NCBI RefSeq assembly: GCF_001696455.1
Contig: NZ_MAUJ01000018.1
Span: forward strand, 1 to 56,635
Source: Pseudoalteromonas luteoviolacea
GTDB taxonomy: Bacteria > Pseudomonadota > Gammaproteobacteria > Enterobacterales > Alteromonadaceae
Direction of reading: 5' to 3'
Length of the DNA stretch: 56,635 nt
Shown: in pieces, positions 18,831 through 28,075 of the stretch
Numbering within the stretch: position 1 is the first letter of the stretch
How the letters are laid out: each line of letters opens with the position of its first letter
Notes under the pieces: model-generated
The model's input: only the letters and a program-made list of their open reading frames with translations
Database searches by the model: none
What the model was told of the DNA's origin: nothing
Translations under genes and position numbers: made by a program

Positions 18831-21800
18831 ATGCTATTTCAAGGCGATTTAACAACCCAGTGTCCGATCCGTCAAAAGATCCGTGACTTCTACCGCATTG
18901 ATGAAGAAACTGTCATCGATCACATTTTACCGCTTGCTGAAGTTGGTGTTTCTGCTCGTACTCGTGCATGGGAACGTGCTCGTCAAATGGTATTAAACAT
19001 CCGTAAAGACCAACACGGTCAAGGCGGTGTCGACGCATTATTAGAAGAGTACTCACTGTCTTCTGAAGAAGGTGTTGTGCTAATGTGTTTGGCTGAAGCG
19101 CTTTTACGCGTACCAGATGCACAAACGCAAGATATGTTAATTCGCGATAAGCTTAGCAAAGGTGACTGGAGCTCGCATTTAGGTAATAGTGATTCACTAT
19201 TTGTAAACGCGTCGAGCTGGGGCCTACTACTAACCGGTAAAATGGTTAACTACGCTGACAAAAATAAAGAAGAACAATTTGGTTTACTAAAACGCACTAT
19301 GGGTCGTATCGGTGAGCCAGCAATTCGTAAGTCAGTGCAATATGCGATGAAGATCATGGGCCAGCAGTTTGTAATGGGCACCACCATTGAAGCAGCACTT
19401 GAGCGCGCAAAAGAGAAAGAAGCCACAGGCTACGCATACTCATACGACATGCTAGGTGAAGGCGCACGCACGATGGCTGACGCCGAGCGTTACTTCAATA
19501 GCTATATGACTGCGATTCACGTCATTGGTAAAGCGGCAAACAACCGTGGTCCAATTAAGAGCCCAGGTATTTCTGTCAAACTATCTGCTATCCACCCTCG
19601 TTATGAATTTACACACCGCGACCGTGTGATTGCGGAGCTTGTGCCTAAACTTAAAGAATTAGCACTGGCTGCAAAACAGTACGACATTAATTTCACAGTA
19701 GACGCTGAAGAAGCCGATCGTTTGGATATCTCACTTGATATCATCGAAGCGGTATTCTCTGATGATGCGCTAGGTAATTGGAATGGCTTTGGTCTTGCTG
19801 TACAAGCCTATCAAAAGCGTGCTATTTGGGTCATTGATTGGCTTGAAGCACTCTGTCGCAGAGTTGGTCGCAAGATGATGGTACGTCTTGTAAAAGGGGC
19901 TTATTGGGATACTGAGGTTAAACTCACTCAAGCTGATGGCCTTGAAGACTTCCCTGTGTTTACGCGTAAAGCAACCACTGACGTTTCTTACAAAGCATGT
20001 GCAATCAAGCTCATGAATGCACGTGATGTGATCTTCCCTCAGTTTGCAACACACAACGCCTACTCAGCTGCCACGATCCTTGAGCTTGCTAAAGGTGAAT
20101 TCAACAACTTTGAGTTCCAGTGTCTACACGGTATGGGTGACTCGTTATACAACCAAGTTGTCACAGAAGACAAAGTACAGTGCCGTGTTTATGCACCGGT
20201 TGGTCAGCACGAAGACTTGCTTGCTTACCTTGTTCGCCGTCTACTTGAAAACGGTGCAAACTCTTCTTTCGTAAATGCGATTGTTGATGAGTCAATGCCA
20301 GTTGAGTCACTCCTTGAAGATCCGGTAGAAAAGATCCAGCGTGTTAAGCATAAACGCAACATGCAGATCACGTTGCCAATCGATCTATACGGTGAAGAAC
20401 GCAATAACTCAAAAGGTCTAGACCTAACAAACATCAACCACATCACACCAATGCGTGACAACTTGCAAAAGTGGGTTGAGGAAAACTTAATGACGGCTGC
20501 GGATGTCCCAGCAGGTCACGAAGCGGTATTAAACCCAGCTAACCACGATGAAGTGATTGGCTCTATTCGCCACCAAGATGCTGATGAAATGAAGCAACTT
20601 GTGGTCAATGCAGAGACGGCTTTCGCAACTTGGTCACAAACATCAGTCAGTGAACGCGCAGAAATTTTGCGTCGCACAGGCGATGCACTTGAGCGCCATC
20701 GTGACGAACTTATCGCGATGTGTATCAAAGAAGCAGGTAAAATCACACAAGACGGTATTGATGAAGTCCGTGAAGCCGTTGATTTCTGTCGTTACTACGC
20801 TGCAAAAGCTGAAGAGCTTGCTCTGGATGAGCGCTTTAGTCCACGTGGTGTGATCTTATGTATCAGCCCTTGGAACTTCCCACTGGCTATCTTCCTTGGA
20901 CAGGTTGCTGCGGCAATCGTAACGGGTAACACCGTTATCGCAAAACCAGCTGAGCAAACATCACTAGTTGCCCTTCGTACCATTGAACTAATGGAAGAAG
21001 TGGGTTTACCAAAAGGCATTGTACAACCTGTTATCGCGCGCGGTAGTGAAGTAGGTAAACACATCGTGCCAGATACACGTATCCAAACGGTGATGTTCAC
21101 CGGTTCTACAGAAACTGGAACGCGTATTTCGCAAACGCTTGCTGAGCGCGGCGGTGATCAAGTCCCTCTTATTGCAGAGACTGGTGGTCAAAACTGTATG
21201 ATCGTTGACTCAACCGCACTGCCTGAGCAAGTGGTTGATGATGTGATTTCATCTGGTTTCCAGAGCGCCGGTCAACGATGTTCAGCACTTCGCGTACTCT
21301 TTGTACAAGAAGAGATCGCGGACAAAGTGATCAACATGATCAAAGGGGCAATGAAAGAGCTACACATCGGCGATCCTGCGCATCTATCTACTGACGTAGG
21401 CCCTGTCATCGACCAAAAAGCATTGAATGCGCTAAATGAGCACGTTGAATACTTAAAAGGCAACGCAACACTGCATTATGAGTGCTCACTGCCAGATATG
21501 GGCGAGACTGGTCACTTCTTCTTTGCACCGCGTCTATACGAAATCAGCGACCTATCAGTACTGAAAAAAGAAGTATTTGGCCCATGTGTTCACGTGATCC
21601 GCTTTAAAGGCGCTGATATCGACAATGTTATTGACCAAGTAAATAGCACGGGTTTTGGTTTGACGATGGGTATTCATACTCGCATTGAAGAACGTGCTGA
21701 GTACTTAGCAAAGCAATCTCGCGCTGGTAATATTTACGTAAACCGCAATATGATTGGTGCGGTCGTAGGTGTACAACCATTTGGTGGTCGCGGCCTTTCA

Positions 21801-22634
21801 GGTACTGGTCCAAAAGCGGGTGGCCCTAACTACATCGCGAGATTGGTAAAAGAAAACCAAGCTGTGGAAAATATCCAAGCAACTAACATCAAAGCGGATG
21901 GTGAAGAGATCACGGCTTATCAAGGTGCGCAAGAGCAAGTGTCTCGCATGATGAACCTCTCTAAGCGTGATGAGAAAGCGTGGCGTGCAATGCCACTAAA
22001 CGATCGCGTATCTGTAGTACGTCAGCTACTTGCTAAGCTCGCCAAAGTTGAGATCCTTGATACCCTTGCCGATGACCTGAATAAAACGTTGGCCGATGCC
22101 CGTGAGCAACTTATTCGTGTCGAAAAGCGTTTAGATACGGTAATTGAGCTACCAGGTCCGACAGGCGAATCAAACACGCTTCGTTACGAAGCGCGTGGTT
22201 GTGTTGTTTGTTATGCAGATAAAGATACCTCATTTAACTTCTGGGTACTGTCGGTCATCACAGCGCTAGCAGCAGGTAACACCGTAATCACCGTTGTTTC
22301 TGACTTGTTCCACGAAGAAGCAATCGCGTTTAGAGACAAGCTATTAAACAGTGGTGTGGCAGAAGGTGTACTTCAAGTTGCTAAGCTTAACCAGCTTCCT
22401 GCAATCCTTGCACACGAGCACCTAGCAGGCGCTGTCGTTGGTAATGGTTGTGAGCGTAAAGGTTATGTCAGTACACAACTTGCTGCGCGCAGTGGTGCAA
22501 TTTTGCCTGTTATTAGTGCAGAGTACTACGATACGTTATTGGGACGTCTTGTTACCGAAAAGACAATCAGTATCGACACAACAGCTTCTGGCGGTAATAC
22601 ATCGCTTATGACGCTTGTTGAAGATGAGTCGTAA
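18831..22634 (+). CDS. putA: Bifunctional proline dehydrogenase / glutamate-semialdehyde dehydrogenase
   Basis: 1267 residues. It oxidises proline to glutamate via P5C. The N-terminus has no ribbon-helix-helix DNA-binding domain, unlike the 1320-residue E. coli PutA, so it is not a self-repressor; the divergent Lrp-type protein probably regulates it. The FAD-dependent PRODH barrel is at about 180-480. The aldehyde dehydrogenase domain (about 560-1010) shows the catalytic Glu region ETGGQNC (about 782) and Cys in SAGQRCSAL (about 816). The C-terminal 230 residues form the degenerate ALDH-like lid typical of long PutAs. GAGG precedes the ATG. An alternative regulator-free reading is excluded only by lack of the RHH segment. 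Confidence 0.95.
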   Translation: MLFQGDLTTQCPIRQKIRDFYRIDEETVIDHILPLAEVGVSARTRAWERARQMVLNIRKDQHGQGGVDALLEEYSLSSEEGVVLMCLAEALLRVPDAQTQDMLIRDKLSKGDWSSHLGNSDSLFVNASSWGLLLTGKMVNYADKNKEEQFGLLKRTMGRIGEPAIRKSVQYAMKIMGQQFVMGTTIEAALERAKEKEATGYAYSYDMLGEGARTMADAERYFNSYMTAIHVIGKAANNRGPIKSPGISVKLSAIHPRYEFTHRDRVIAELVPKLKELALAAKQYDINFTVDAEEADRLDISLDIIEAVFSDDALGNWNGFGLAVQAYQKRAIWVIDWLEALCRRVGRKMMVRLVKGAYWDTEVKLTQADGLEDFPVFTRKATTDVSYKACAIKLMNARDVIFPQFATHNAYSAATILELAKGEFNNFEFQCLHGMGDSLYNQVVTEDKVQCRVYAPVGQHEDLLAYLVRRLLENGANSSFVNAIVDESMPVESLLEDPVEKIQRVKHKRNMQITLPIDLYGEERNNSKGLDLTNINHITPMRDNLQKWVEENLMTAADVPAGHEAVLNPANHDEVIGSIRHQDADEMKQLVVNAETAFATWSQTSVSERAEILRRTGDALERHRDELIAMCIKEAGKITQDGIDEVREAVDFCRYYAAKAEELALDERFSPRGVILCISPWNFPLAIFLGQVAAAIVTGNTVIAKPAEQTSLVALRTIELMEEVGLPKGIVQPVIARGSEVGKHIVPDTRIQTVMFTGSTETGTRISQTLAERGGDQVPLIAETGGQNCMIVDSTALPEQVVDDVISSGFQSAGQRCSALRVLFVQEEIADKVINMIKGAMKELHIGDPAHLSTDVGPVIDQKALNALNEHVEYLKGNATLHYECSLPDMGETGHFFFAPRLYEISDLSVLKKEVFGPCVHVIRFKGADIDNVIDQVNSTGFGLTMGIHTRIEERAEYLAKQSRAGNIYVNRNMIGAVVGVQPFGGRGLSGTGPKAGGPNYIARLVKENQAVENIQATNIKADGEEITAYQGAQEQVSRMMNLSKRDEKAWRAMPLNDRVSVVRQLLAKLAKVEILDTLADDLNKTLADAREQLIRVEKRLDTVIELPGPTGESNTLRYEARGCVVCYADKDTSFNFWVLSVITALAAGNTVITVVSDLFHEEAIAFRDKLLNSGVAEGVLQVAKLNQLPAILAHEHLAGAVVGNGCERKGYVSTQLAARSGAILPVISAEYYDTLLGRLVTEKTISIDTTASGGNTSLMTLVEDES

Positions 22635-22666
22635 GACACGTCAAACGTGTGTCGTAAACTTAATTG

Positions 22667-22694
22667 AAAAGCCAGCTTATGCTGGCTTTTTTCT
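22667..22694 (+). terminator. Rho-independent terminator of putA
   Basis: AAAAGCCAGC / GCTGGCTTTT with loop TTAT, followed by a T-rich tract (TTTTTTCTTT). It begins 32 bases after the putA stop. Confidence 0.9.
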
Positions 22695-22775
22695 TTAAAC
22701 TAGCTCAAAACGCCTTCGTAAAGCCCCATAGCTAACAACAAGTTAGCTTCACGAAAAACAAAATTAATTAACTTT

Positions 22776-22793
22776 TGTAAGACATTAATTACA
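22776..22793. promoter_or_regulatory. TyrR-box-like site upstream of the TyrP-type permease
   Basis: TGTAAG-acatta-ATTACA matches the TyrR consensus TGTAAA-N6-TTTACA at 10 of 12 positions with correct spacing. It lies about 91 bases upstream of the start codon. E. coli tyrP is a known TyrR target, which fits the gene identity. Confidence 0.5.
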
Positions 22794-22883
22794 ATCATTC
22801 ACTTTGATTTTCAGCCAAACTATTTCAATTTTGTTCAGACCGTTATATTGTGCCTGTTTCTCTCACAAATATAGGGGCAATTT

Positions 22884-24083
22884 GTGCTTAATAATAAAAC
22901 ACTGGGCAGTATGCTGATTGTCGCAGGCACCACGATTGGTGCTGGTATGCTCGCGCTGCCAATTGCATCAGCGGGGCTCGGATTCACCACTTCGCTCATT
23001 TTAATTATCGCAACTTGGTTGTTAATGACTTATACCGCCCTGCTCATGCTTGAAGTCCATCAGTTTGCGAATCAAGAAGCTACTTTAAACACCTTAGCGA
23101 AACAGATCTTAGGCATAAAAGGACAATACATTGCCAACTTTTCGATGGTCTTTTTGTTTTATGCACTGTGCGCAGCCTATATTGCGGGTGGTGGCTCTCA
23201 ATTAGGAGAGAAGCTGAGTAATGTCGCAGGAATGGAAATTGCGCCTCAGGTTGGCTCAGTCATGCTTGCGATTACCGTTGCGACCATCGTTGCACTGGGT
23301 ACCAGCACAGTAGATAAACTAAACAGAGTTTTATTTACAATTAAAATCATTGTTCTAGCTAGCTTATTTTTTGTTTTAACCCCCTATGTTCATGGCCAAC
23401 ACTTATTGAATATGCCCATTGAACAAGGCCTTATCTTATCGGCCATTCCTGTCATTTTTACCTCATTTGGATTCCATGGTTCCATTCCATCTATCGTTAA
23501 ATATGTTGGGCTAGATATTAAAACCTTGCGCCGAGTGATGATAGCTGGTGCCGCTTTACCATTGACTATTTACGTTTTTTGGCAATTACTCAGTCAAGGG
23601 ATCATGGCTCAAGATGCACTGCTCCAAAGTGAAAACCTTCAAGGTCTGGTAAGCTCAATCTCAAGCATTGCACAGAGCGCTCATGTGCACACCTTTGTGA
23701 CCATTTTTGCCGATTTAGCACTCGCAACATCATTTCTAGGCGTAAGCTTAGGCCTCTTCGACTTCTTTGCCGACGCATTCAAACAGCAGAATAGCGGCAT
23801 GGATAGAGTGAAAACGGCACTCATCACTTTTGTGCCACCACTTGGTTTTGCACTGTTTTACCCACAAGGTTTTATTATGGCATTAGGTTACGCCGCTATC
23901 GCTTTAGTGGTGCTAGCAGTATTCCTACCAGTCGCCATGGTTTGGCAACAGAGAAAAGAAAACATGTCTGGTTACCAAGTCCGCGGCGGTAACTTAGGGT
24001 TAGCGTGTGCGGGCTTATGCGGCCTTCTCATCATCTCTGCACAATGCTTACAAATGTTTGGGGTTATCCCAGCCTTAGGCTAG
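22884..24083 (+). CDS. tyrP: Aromatic amino acid permease (TyrP/Mtr family)
   Basis: 399 residues with about 11 hydrophobic segments, typical for the hydroxy/aromatic amino acid permease family. The N-terminal GSMLIVAGTTIGAGMLALP and the internal FTSFGFHGSIPSIVKYVG are family signatures. Starts at GTG; AGGGG 7 bases upstream supports this and no ATG is near. Imports tyrosine (or tryptophan) by proton symport at the inner membrane. The TyrR-like box favours tyrosine. Mtr or TnaB specificity cannot be excluded from sequence. Confidence 0.85.
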   Translation: MLNNKTLGSMLIVAGTTIGAGMLALPIASAGLGFTTSLILIIATWLLMTYTALLMLEVHQFANQEATLNTLAKQILGIKGQYIANFSMVFLFYALCAAYIAGGGSQLGEKLSNVAGMEIAPQVGSVMLAITVATIVALGTSTVDKLNRVLFTIKIIVLASLFFVLTPYVHGQHLLNMPIEQGLILSAIPVIFTSFGFHGSIPSIVKYVGLDIKTLRRVMIAGAALPLTIYVFWQLLSQGIMAQDALLQSENLQGLVSSISSIAQSAHVHTFVTIFADLALATSFLGVSLGLFDFFADAFKQQNSGMDRVKTALITFVPPLGFALFYPQGFIMALGYAAIALVVLAVFLPVAMVWQQRKENMSGYQVRGGNLGLACAGLCGLLIISAQCLQMFGVIPALG

Positions 24084-24132
24084 GCGCCCCCGGACTAGGC
24101 GCTGTAGGTCGACTATAAAGTTAAATGTTTAA

Positions 24133-24160
24133 AAGCGCTGTACCAATGTGTACTGCGCTT
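24133..24160 (+). terminator. Terminator-like hairpin after the permease
   Basis: AAGCGC-t-GTAC / GTAC-t-GCGCTT with a 6-base loop, 50 bases after the stop. No T-run, so only a probable 3'-end structure. Confidence 0.45.
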
Positions 24161-24260
24161 CTACACACTCTAATATATTACTACTACTTTCTTACAATTC
24201 TATTGTCGATCTTCTCCTTATGCGATGTATATAATGGACGTAATTATAAAGGAGTTAAGA

Positions 24261-25145
24261 ATGAAACAGGCTACATTGGCGCTAGTACCACTATTATTGC
24301 TCAGTGCATGCGGTGGAGAGAATGACACCCCATTGCAAAGAGGTGACAGCAGCACTAACCCTGATACACCCACTTCACAAACCCCGAGTACAGGGCAAGA
24401 CTGTGGTGCAAACTTTAGTGCAGAGCGTTCACTCAATAAATTTGAATTCTCGGGTGTATTCTGGCAAGTAGAGGGGGAACGCCTTCAATCTAAACCTGAA
24501 TTTAGACTCTATGCCGATAGCCGCTCTCTCGGGGCTACCCATACAATTTCGTCGGATAAAACGCTTTGTCTTCTAGCAGCCAACGTTTTTGGGTCTATTA
24601 ATGCAGAAACCTGGGACGGCGATGACAATGCGTCTTTTAAAAAGGGAGAATTGTACTATTACGCGCCCGAGTTTAAATTTAAGACTGGCTTACCTGACAT
24701 TACTTCTCTTACAGATTGGCGTTCAAAAGGGCAACCTGAGACAGTAACTCAACCACTCGAGAGCATTAATCTGACCATTCACTATCGGGATAAAGACAAT
24801 AACCTAATTACCCTTGGTGATCCGCAAACAAATTTGAACCCGATAATATTGAGCTGCAATCAAACAGATTTTGATATCTCGTTGTCTTTACAACAAGTTG
24901 CTAACTCAGCGCTCGCCACGCTCGACCCAGCATATTGTGAAACTCAAACCGTAGGCAACGAGGCGCAAACATTTTGTTTGTCTGCTGGGTTTAGTCAAAA
25001 TCTTAAACTCGACAGCTGTAAATTTGATTTAACTAAGGTGTCATTACCAGATCAAAGAGGGAATAAGACGTCTGTTCAGGTATCCGGCTTATTGGAGTTT
25101 GCACAGGACAATGCTGAGTTGACAATCACAGATATTGACTTATAA
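24261..25145 (+). CDS. Putative lipoprotein, function unknown
   Basis: 294 residues from the ATG at 24261, which is preceded by GGAG. An upstream TTG/ATG reading would spoil the signal sequence. MKQATLALVPLLLLSACGG is a lipoprotein signal with lipobox LSAC, so Cys17 would be lipidated. The following 30 residues are a Pro/Thr/Ser-rich linker. The mature part has about seven cysteines (likely disulfides) and predicted beta character; no domain recognised. Aspartate is not next to the Cys (CGG), so outer-membrane sorting is expected. Confidence 0.75.
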   Translation: MKQATLALVPLLLLSACGGENDTPLQRGDSSTNPDTPTSQTPSTGQDCGANFSAERSLNKFEFSGVFWQVEGERLQSKPEFRLYADSRSLGATHTISSDKTLCLLAANVFGSINAETWDGDDNASFKKGELYYYAPEFKFKTGLPDITSLTDWRSKGQPETVTQPLESINLTIHYRDKDNNLITLGDPQTNLNPIILSCNQTDFDISLSLQQVANSALATLDPAYCETQTVGNEAQTFCLSAGFSQNLKLDSCKFDLTKVSLPDQRGNKTSVQVSGLLEFAQDNAELTITDIDL

Positions 25146-25162
25146 GAATATCGACTAGGGCT

Positions 25163-25690
25163 TTAGCTTTTGATGGAATTATTCTTCCACTTGAGCTTTT
25201 GCCCAAAGTGCCATAACAGAGGCACAAAGCACAACACAATCGTGACGGTATTGACGATTGGCAGTACCGATTTGTAAAGGTAAGTAGAGTAACTCAGGTC
25301 CATTAAATGTCTATCAACCAAACGGAACAGTTGCAATATGGGCGCAGGTAACACCACTAACTGAACAATTATACTTTGCCACATATACATTTTATCTTTT
25401 AAAGCCCAATAAGCTACGATTGCGATAAACACAATGTCATTTAGGGCCCAAAGGATATATCTATACACCTTATCATCGTCAAAAGACATAATGGGCTCGT
25501 AAGTAAACGAACCCACTATATGAAATACAAGGCATAAAAACGCGTACCTAAATGCTTGTTTATCCTTTATAAAAATAAAAATCAAACAGGCAATAAACGC
25601 AAGTAGTGTCAGAGAATTATCCAATAAAGGTACGAATGCATTCTCAAATTCAACACTATTTAGGTATACGGTAAAGTCAGAGGTTTTCAA
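25163..25690 (-). CDS. Unknown multi-pass membrane protein with TTG start
   Basis: 175 residues, five to six hydrophobic segments, no recognised family. The only available start is TTG (25690), three codons after an in-frame stop; the SD is poor. It follows a well-initiated 29-residue Gly-rich peptide gene by 19 bases on the same strand and is convergent with the lipoprotein gene. Topology and a few positions (HIV in an early helix; an N/H-x-I-x-D/F segment in the next) resemble the 217-residue membrane protein at 32067, which also follows a tiny ORF; common ancestry is a guess. Confidence 0.65.
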   Translation of the reverse strand: MKTSDFTVYLNSVEFENAFVPLLDNSLTLLAFIACLIFIFIKDKQAFRYAFLCLVFHIVGSFTYEPIMSFDDDKVYRYILWALNDIVFIAIVAYWALKDKMYMWQSIIVQLVVLPAPILQLFRLVDRHLMDLSYSTYLYKSVLPIVNTVTIVLCFVPLLWHFGQKLKWKNNSIKS

Positions 25691-25709
25691 TTTAATACTT
25701 TAAAATGGT

Positions 25710-25799
25710 TTATTTGTCTTGCTGATTGCCATCACCGCCATTATCACCACCAGAACCATTACCGCCAGGCATATCTGCAAATTTATAAAGCTTAGACAT
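25710..25799 (-). CDS. 29-residue glycine-rich peptide
   Basis: A short ORF with an excellent SD (AAAGGAG, 6 bases before ATG). The product starts MSKLYKFADMPGG and ends in a Gly/Asn/Asp-rich, cysteine-free tail (NGSGGDNGGDGNQQDK). It precedes the unknown membrane protein and follows pomB after a likely terminator. No family recognised. A precursor or signalling peptide handled by the neighbouring membrane protein is inference; the strong initiation signal is the main reason to believe it is translated. Confidence 0.5.
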   Translation of the reverse strand: MSKLYKFADMPGGNGSGGDNGGDGNQQDK

Positions 25800-25811
25800 A
25801 GTAAACTCCTT

Positions 25812-25848
25812 TAAAAAAGAATAATTTCAGGCCAACATACGTTAGCCC
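25812..25848 (-). terminator. Probable terminator of pomAB
   Basis: On the minus strand GGGCTAAC / GTTGGCCT (two G-U pairs, 4-base loop) is followed after about 10 bases by a T-run. Begins 25 bases after the pomB stop. Confidence 0.5.
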
Positions 25849-25873
25849 AAAAATGTAATTCACGCAATCTTTT

Positions 25874-26809
25874 CTAATTATTTTCCCTTCTAACTTCAAT
25901 AGGATCGGATTCTTTTGCTTTACCCTGAAGTATTGATATTTCGACTCGACGATTACGTTTTCGATCTGTGTCATTGGCGTTTGGAACTAAGGGGCGAGTA
26001 TCAGCGTGCCCAACAACAACCATGCGGTTTTTATCGAAGCCACTGACCGTTTGCATTTCACTCGCAACAGCTACAGCGCGCGTTGCGGATAAATCCCAAT
26101 TATTGTAGTAAAGCTCATTAGATACCTGAAAATCATCGGTATGCCCTGACACCGTAATTTCACCGGGTACATCTTTTAATAACTCAGCAATATCATGGAT
26201 CACAGGTTTAAATTTAGGTTGTAAAAATGCACTACCAGAGGGGAATGACCCATTCTCTTGAATACGAATAATGATTTGTTGTCCCAAAGACTCAAGCTCT
26301 ATTGCACCATCCATTATTTGCTTTTCAAGCTGTTGTGAGATTTTTTTTACCAGCTCATTGACCTGTTCTTGATCTGCAGCAGCCACAGCCTGTGTCATCG
26401 ACTGTTCTTGTGCGGTACTGGCTGATTCTCCCCCCCGCTTGTTACCCCGTTGTTCTTGTCTCCCCCCCGCTGAACTTTCTTCACCGGCTTGGAACTCAAG
26501 CATCTGCTGTGTCATTTCTACAGTTTGTTGCTGAATCGTCTCGATTGGGGTTGGTTCGGGTTTACCGGGCGTAAACTCCATCGCAATCACACTGGTCCCT
26601 TTTGGGATATCTTTTACTTCTATTTTGTTTTGCACACCAAAGGCAAACTTCATAGAACCCGCAATTTGCTTAAACTTGAGTACGTCCATTTCTGAGAACG
26701 CCAAAAGCAATACGAAAAAGCACATCAATAATGACATGAGGTCTGCAAAAGTCCCCATCCAGGCAGGCAAGCCTGGGGGGGGACATTTGCATTCATTTTC
26801 GTCAGACAT
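25874..26809 (-). CDS. pomB: Flagellar stator protein PomB (MotB family)
   Basis: 311 residues. The N-terminal cytoplasmic tail is followed by one membrane helix containing the ion-binding Asp (WMGTFADLMSLLMCFFVLLL, Asp at about 24). A Gln/Glu-rich linker (about 90-150) precedes the OmpA-like peptidoglycan-binding domain (ISVSGHTDDF..., NRRVEI near the C-terminus). PomA-PomB drive flagellar rotation with Na+ flow. Three bases separate pomA stop and pomB start, so one operon. The sodium type is inferred from the PomAB-like sequence and marine context. Confidence 0.92.
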   Translation of the reverse strand: MSDENECKCPPPGLPAWMGTFADLMSLLMCFFVLLLAFSEMDVLKFKQIAGSMKFAFGVQNKIEVKDIPKGTSVIAMEFTPGKPEPTPIETIQQQTVEMTQQMLEFQAGEESSAGGRQEQRGNKRGGESASTAQEQSMTQAVAAADQEQVNELVKKISQQLEKQIMDGAIELESLGQQIIIRIQENGSFPSGSAFLQPKFKPVIHDIAELLKDVPGEITVSGHTDDFQVSNELYYNNWDLSATRAVAVASEMQTVSGFDKNRMVVVGHADTRPLVPNANDTDRKRNRRVEISILQGKAKESDPIEVRRENN

Positions 26810-26812
26810 AAG

Positions 26813-27580
26813 CTACTCCTCTGCGCCGTCACCACGTTTTGACTCTGGCAAGTAGTTTTTCAATATGCCCTCAATCACTTTCGGGTTTTGACCATCTTGA
26901 ATGCCTAAAATCGCGTCTAGAATCAAACGTTGATTACGCTCTTCTTCGTCTTTTCTAAGCTCTAATTTTACCTGGATAGGGATAGCAACAACGTTTGCCA
27001 AAAAGGCACCGTAAAGCGTGGTTAGTAGTGCTACCGCCATCGCTGGACCAATTGCTTTAGGGTCATCCATGTTTGAAAGCATAGCAACAAGACCAATCAA
27101 TGTCCCGATCATGCCCATCGCCGGCGCAATATCCGCCAGCGACTTGAATAATCCCGCGCCTAACTCGTGGCGATTCGCGGTCAATGCAATATCTTTTTGC
27201 AGCGTTGCTCTAACCACATCAGCATCGTGACCGTCGACCAGCATATCGACACCTTTTCGCATAAATGGATTTGGGATTTCTGCTTCTTCGAGTGCGAGGA
27301 ATCCGCCTTTACGTGCTGAGTCAGCAAGTTCTACTGCTTTTTCAATTAATTCCTCTGGCGTTTCAATCTTAAACATGAACGCCTTGCCCGCGACTTTACC
27401 TATGCCCAAAAATTGCGCCATCGTAAAGTTCGAAAGCACGATAAATATTGAGCCACCAAATACAATAACCACCGATGGGGTATTGTAAAACATGGCAAGT
27501 TGACCATCACTACTGAGAACCATCGACATGACAATCAAACCAATGGCACCAAGGATACCTATAACGGTTGCTAAATCCAC
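26813..27580 (-). CDS. pomA: Flagellar stator protein PomA (MotA family)
   Basis: 255 residues, four hydrophobic segments, standard PomA size. MDLATVIGILGAIGLIVMSM and the conserved MGMIGTLIGLVAMLSNMDDPKAIG loop region identify the family. It forms the stator channel with PomB. The upstream region has a sigma-28 type promoter. It sits divergent from xseB-ispA-dxs, an arrangement I know from Vibrio and Alteromonadales. Confidence 0.95.
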   Translation of the reverse strand: MDLATVIGILGAIGLIVMSMVLSSDGQLAMFYNTPSVVIVFGGSIFIVLSNFTMAQFLGIGKVAGKAFMFKIETPEELIEKAVELADSARKGGFLALEEAEIPNPFMRKGVDMLVDGHDADVVRATLQKDIALTANRHELGAGLFKSLADIAPAMGMIGTLIGLVAMLSNMDDPKAIGPAMAVALLTTLYGAFLANVVAIPIQVKLELRKDEEERNQRLILDAILGIQDGQNPKVIEGILKNYLPESKRGDGAEE

Positions 27581-27637
27581 ACACCCTCCAAAGGTATTTA
27601 TCCGTGAAATATCACGCAGTTATTGTTATACGTTGAG

Positions 27638-27664
27638 TTATCGGCAGGTTTTGCAATAACTTAA
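27638..27664 (-). promoter_or_regulatory. Sigma-28 (FliA) type promoter of pomAB
   Basis: On the minus strand TTAAGTTA-N11-GCCGATAA. The -10 part is identical to the gammaproteobacterial sigma-28 consensus, the -35 part matches 6 of 8, and the N11 spacing is exact. It ends 58 bases before the pomA start. Late flagellar genes are known FliA targets. Confidence 0.75.
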
Positions 27665-27828
27665 TTCAATTATATTAAAAACCCTTTAAATTGCGAGAAT
27701 ATACGTAAACATTCAAGTCAATCTGAACTAAAAGGATAGTAAAAAAGTCTATCAGATACTTTGACCTCTATCTTTAATAACCATAAAATTGAGCCCTTAA
27801 AAGTTTTGCGTAAAAGTGAAGAGAAGAT

Positions 27829-28071
27829 ATGGCAGTCAAAAAACCAGAAAATATGAGCTTTGAAGAAGCTGTCACAGAGTTGGAGACCATCGTCCAGGAA
27901 ATGGAGCGCGGTGAATTGACTTTAGACCAGTCCCTTAAGCAATTTGAACGAGGTGTGAAACTAGCCCAAGCATCAAATCAAAAACTTCAACAAGCAGAAC
28001 AGAAAGTGTCAATTTTACTCGCCAATGACGAGACAACCACACCCAGTGAGTTTGCGGATCAAGTGGAATAA
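27829..28071 (+). CDS. xseB: Exodeoxyribonuclease VII small subunit
   Basis: 80 residues, the normal XseB length. The core FEEAVTELETIVQEMERGELTLDQSLKQFERGVKLA spans most of the protein and forms a helical hairpin. It associates with XseA to degrade single-stranded DNA. First gene of xseB-ispA-dxs; its stop is 5 bases before the ispA GTG. Confidence 0.95.
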   Translation: MAVKKPENMSFEEAVTELETIVQEMERGELTLDQSLKQFERGVKLAQASNQKLQQAEQKVSILLANDETTTPSEFADQVE

Positions 28072-28075
28072 TTGC

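Noticed and set aside
27603..27616. Palindrome CGTGA-N4-TCACG upstream of pomA as an operator
   Set aside because: Short arms and location inside the predicted leader; the sigma-28 promoter already explains control.
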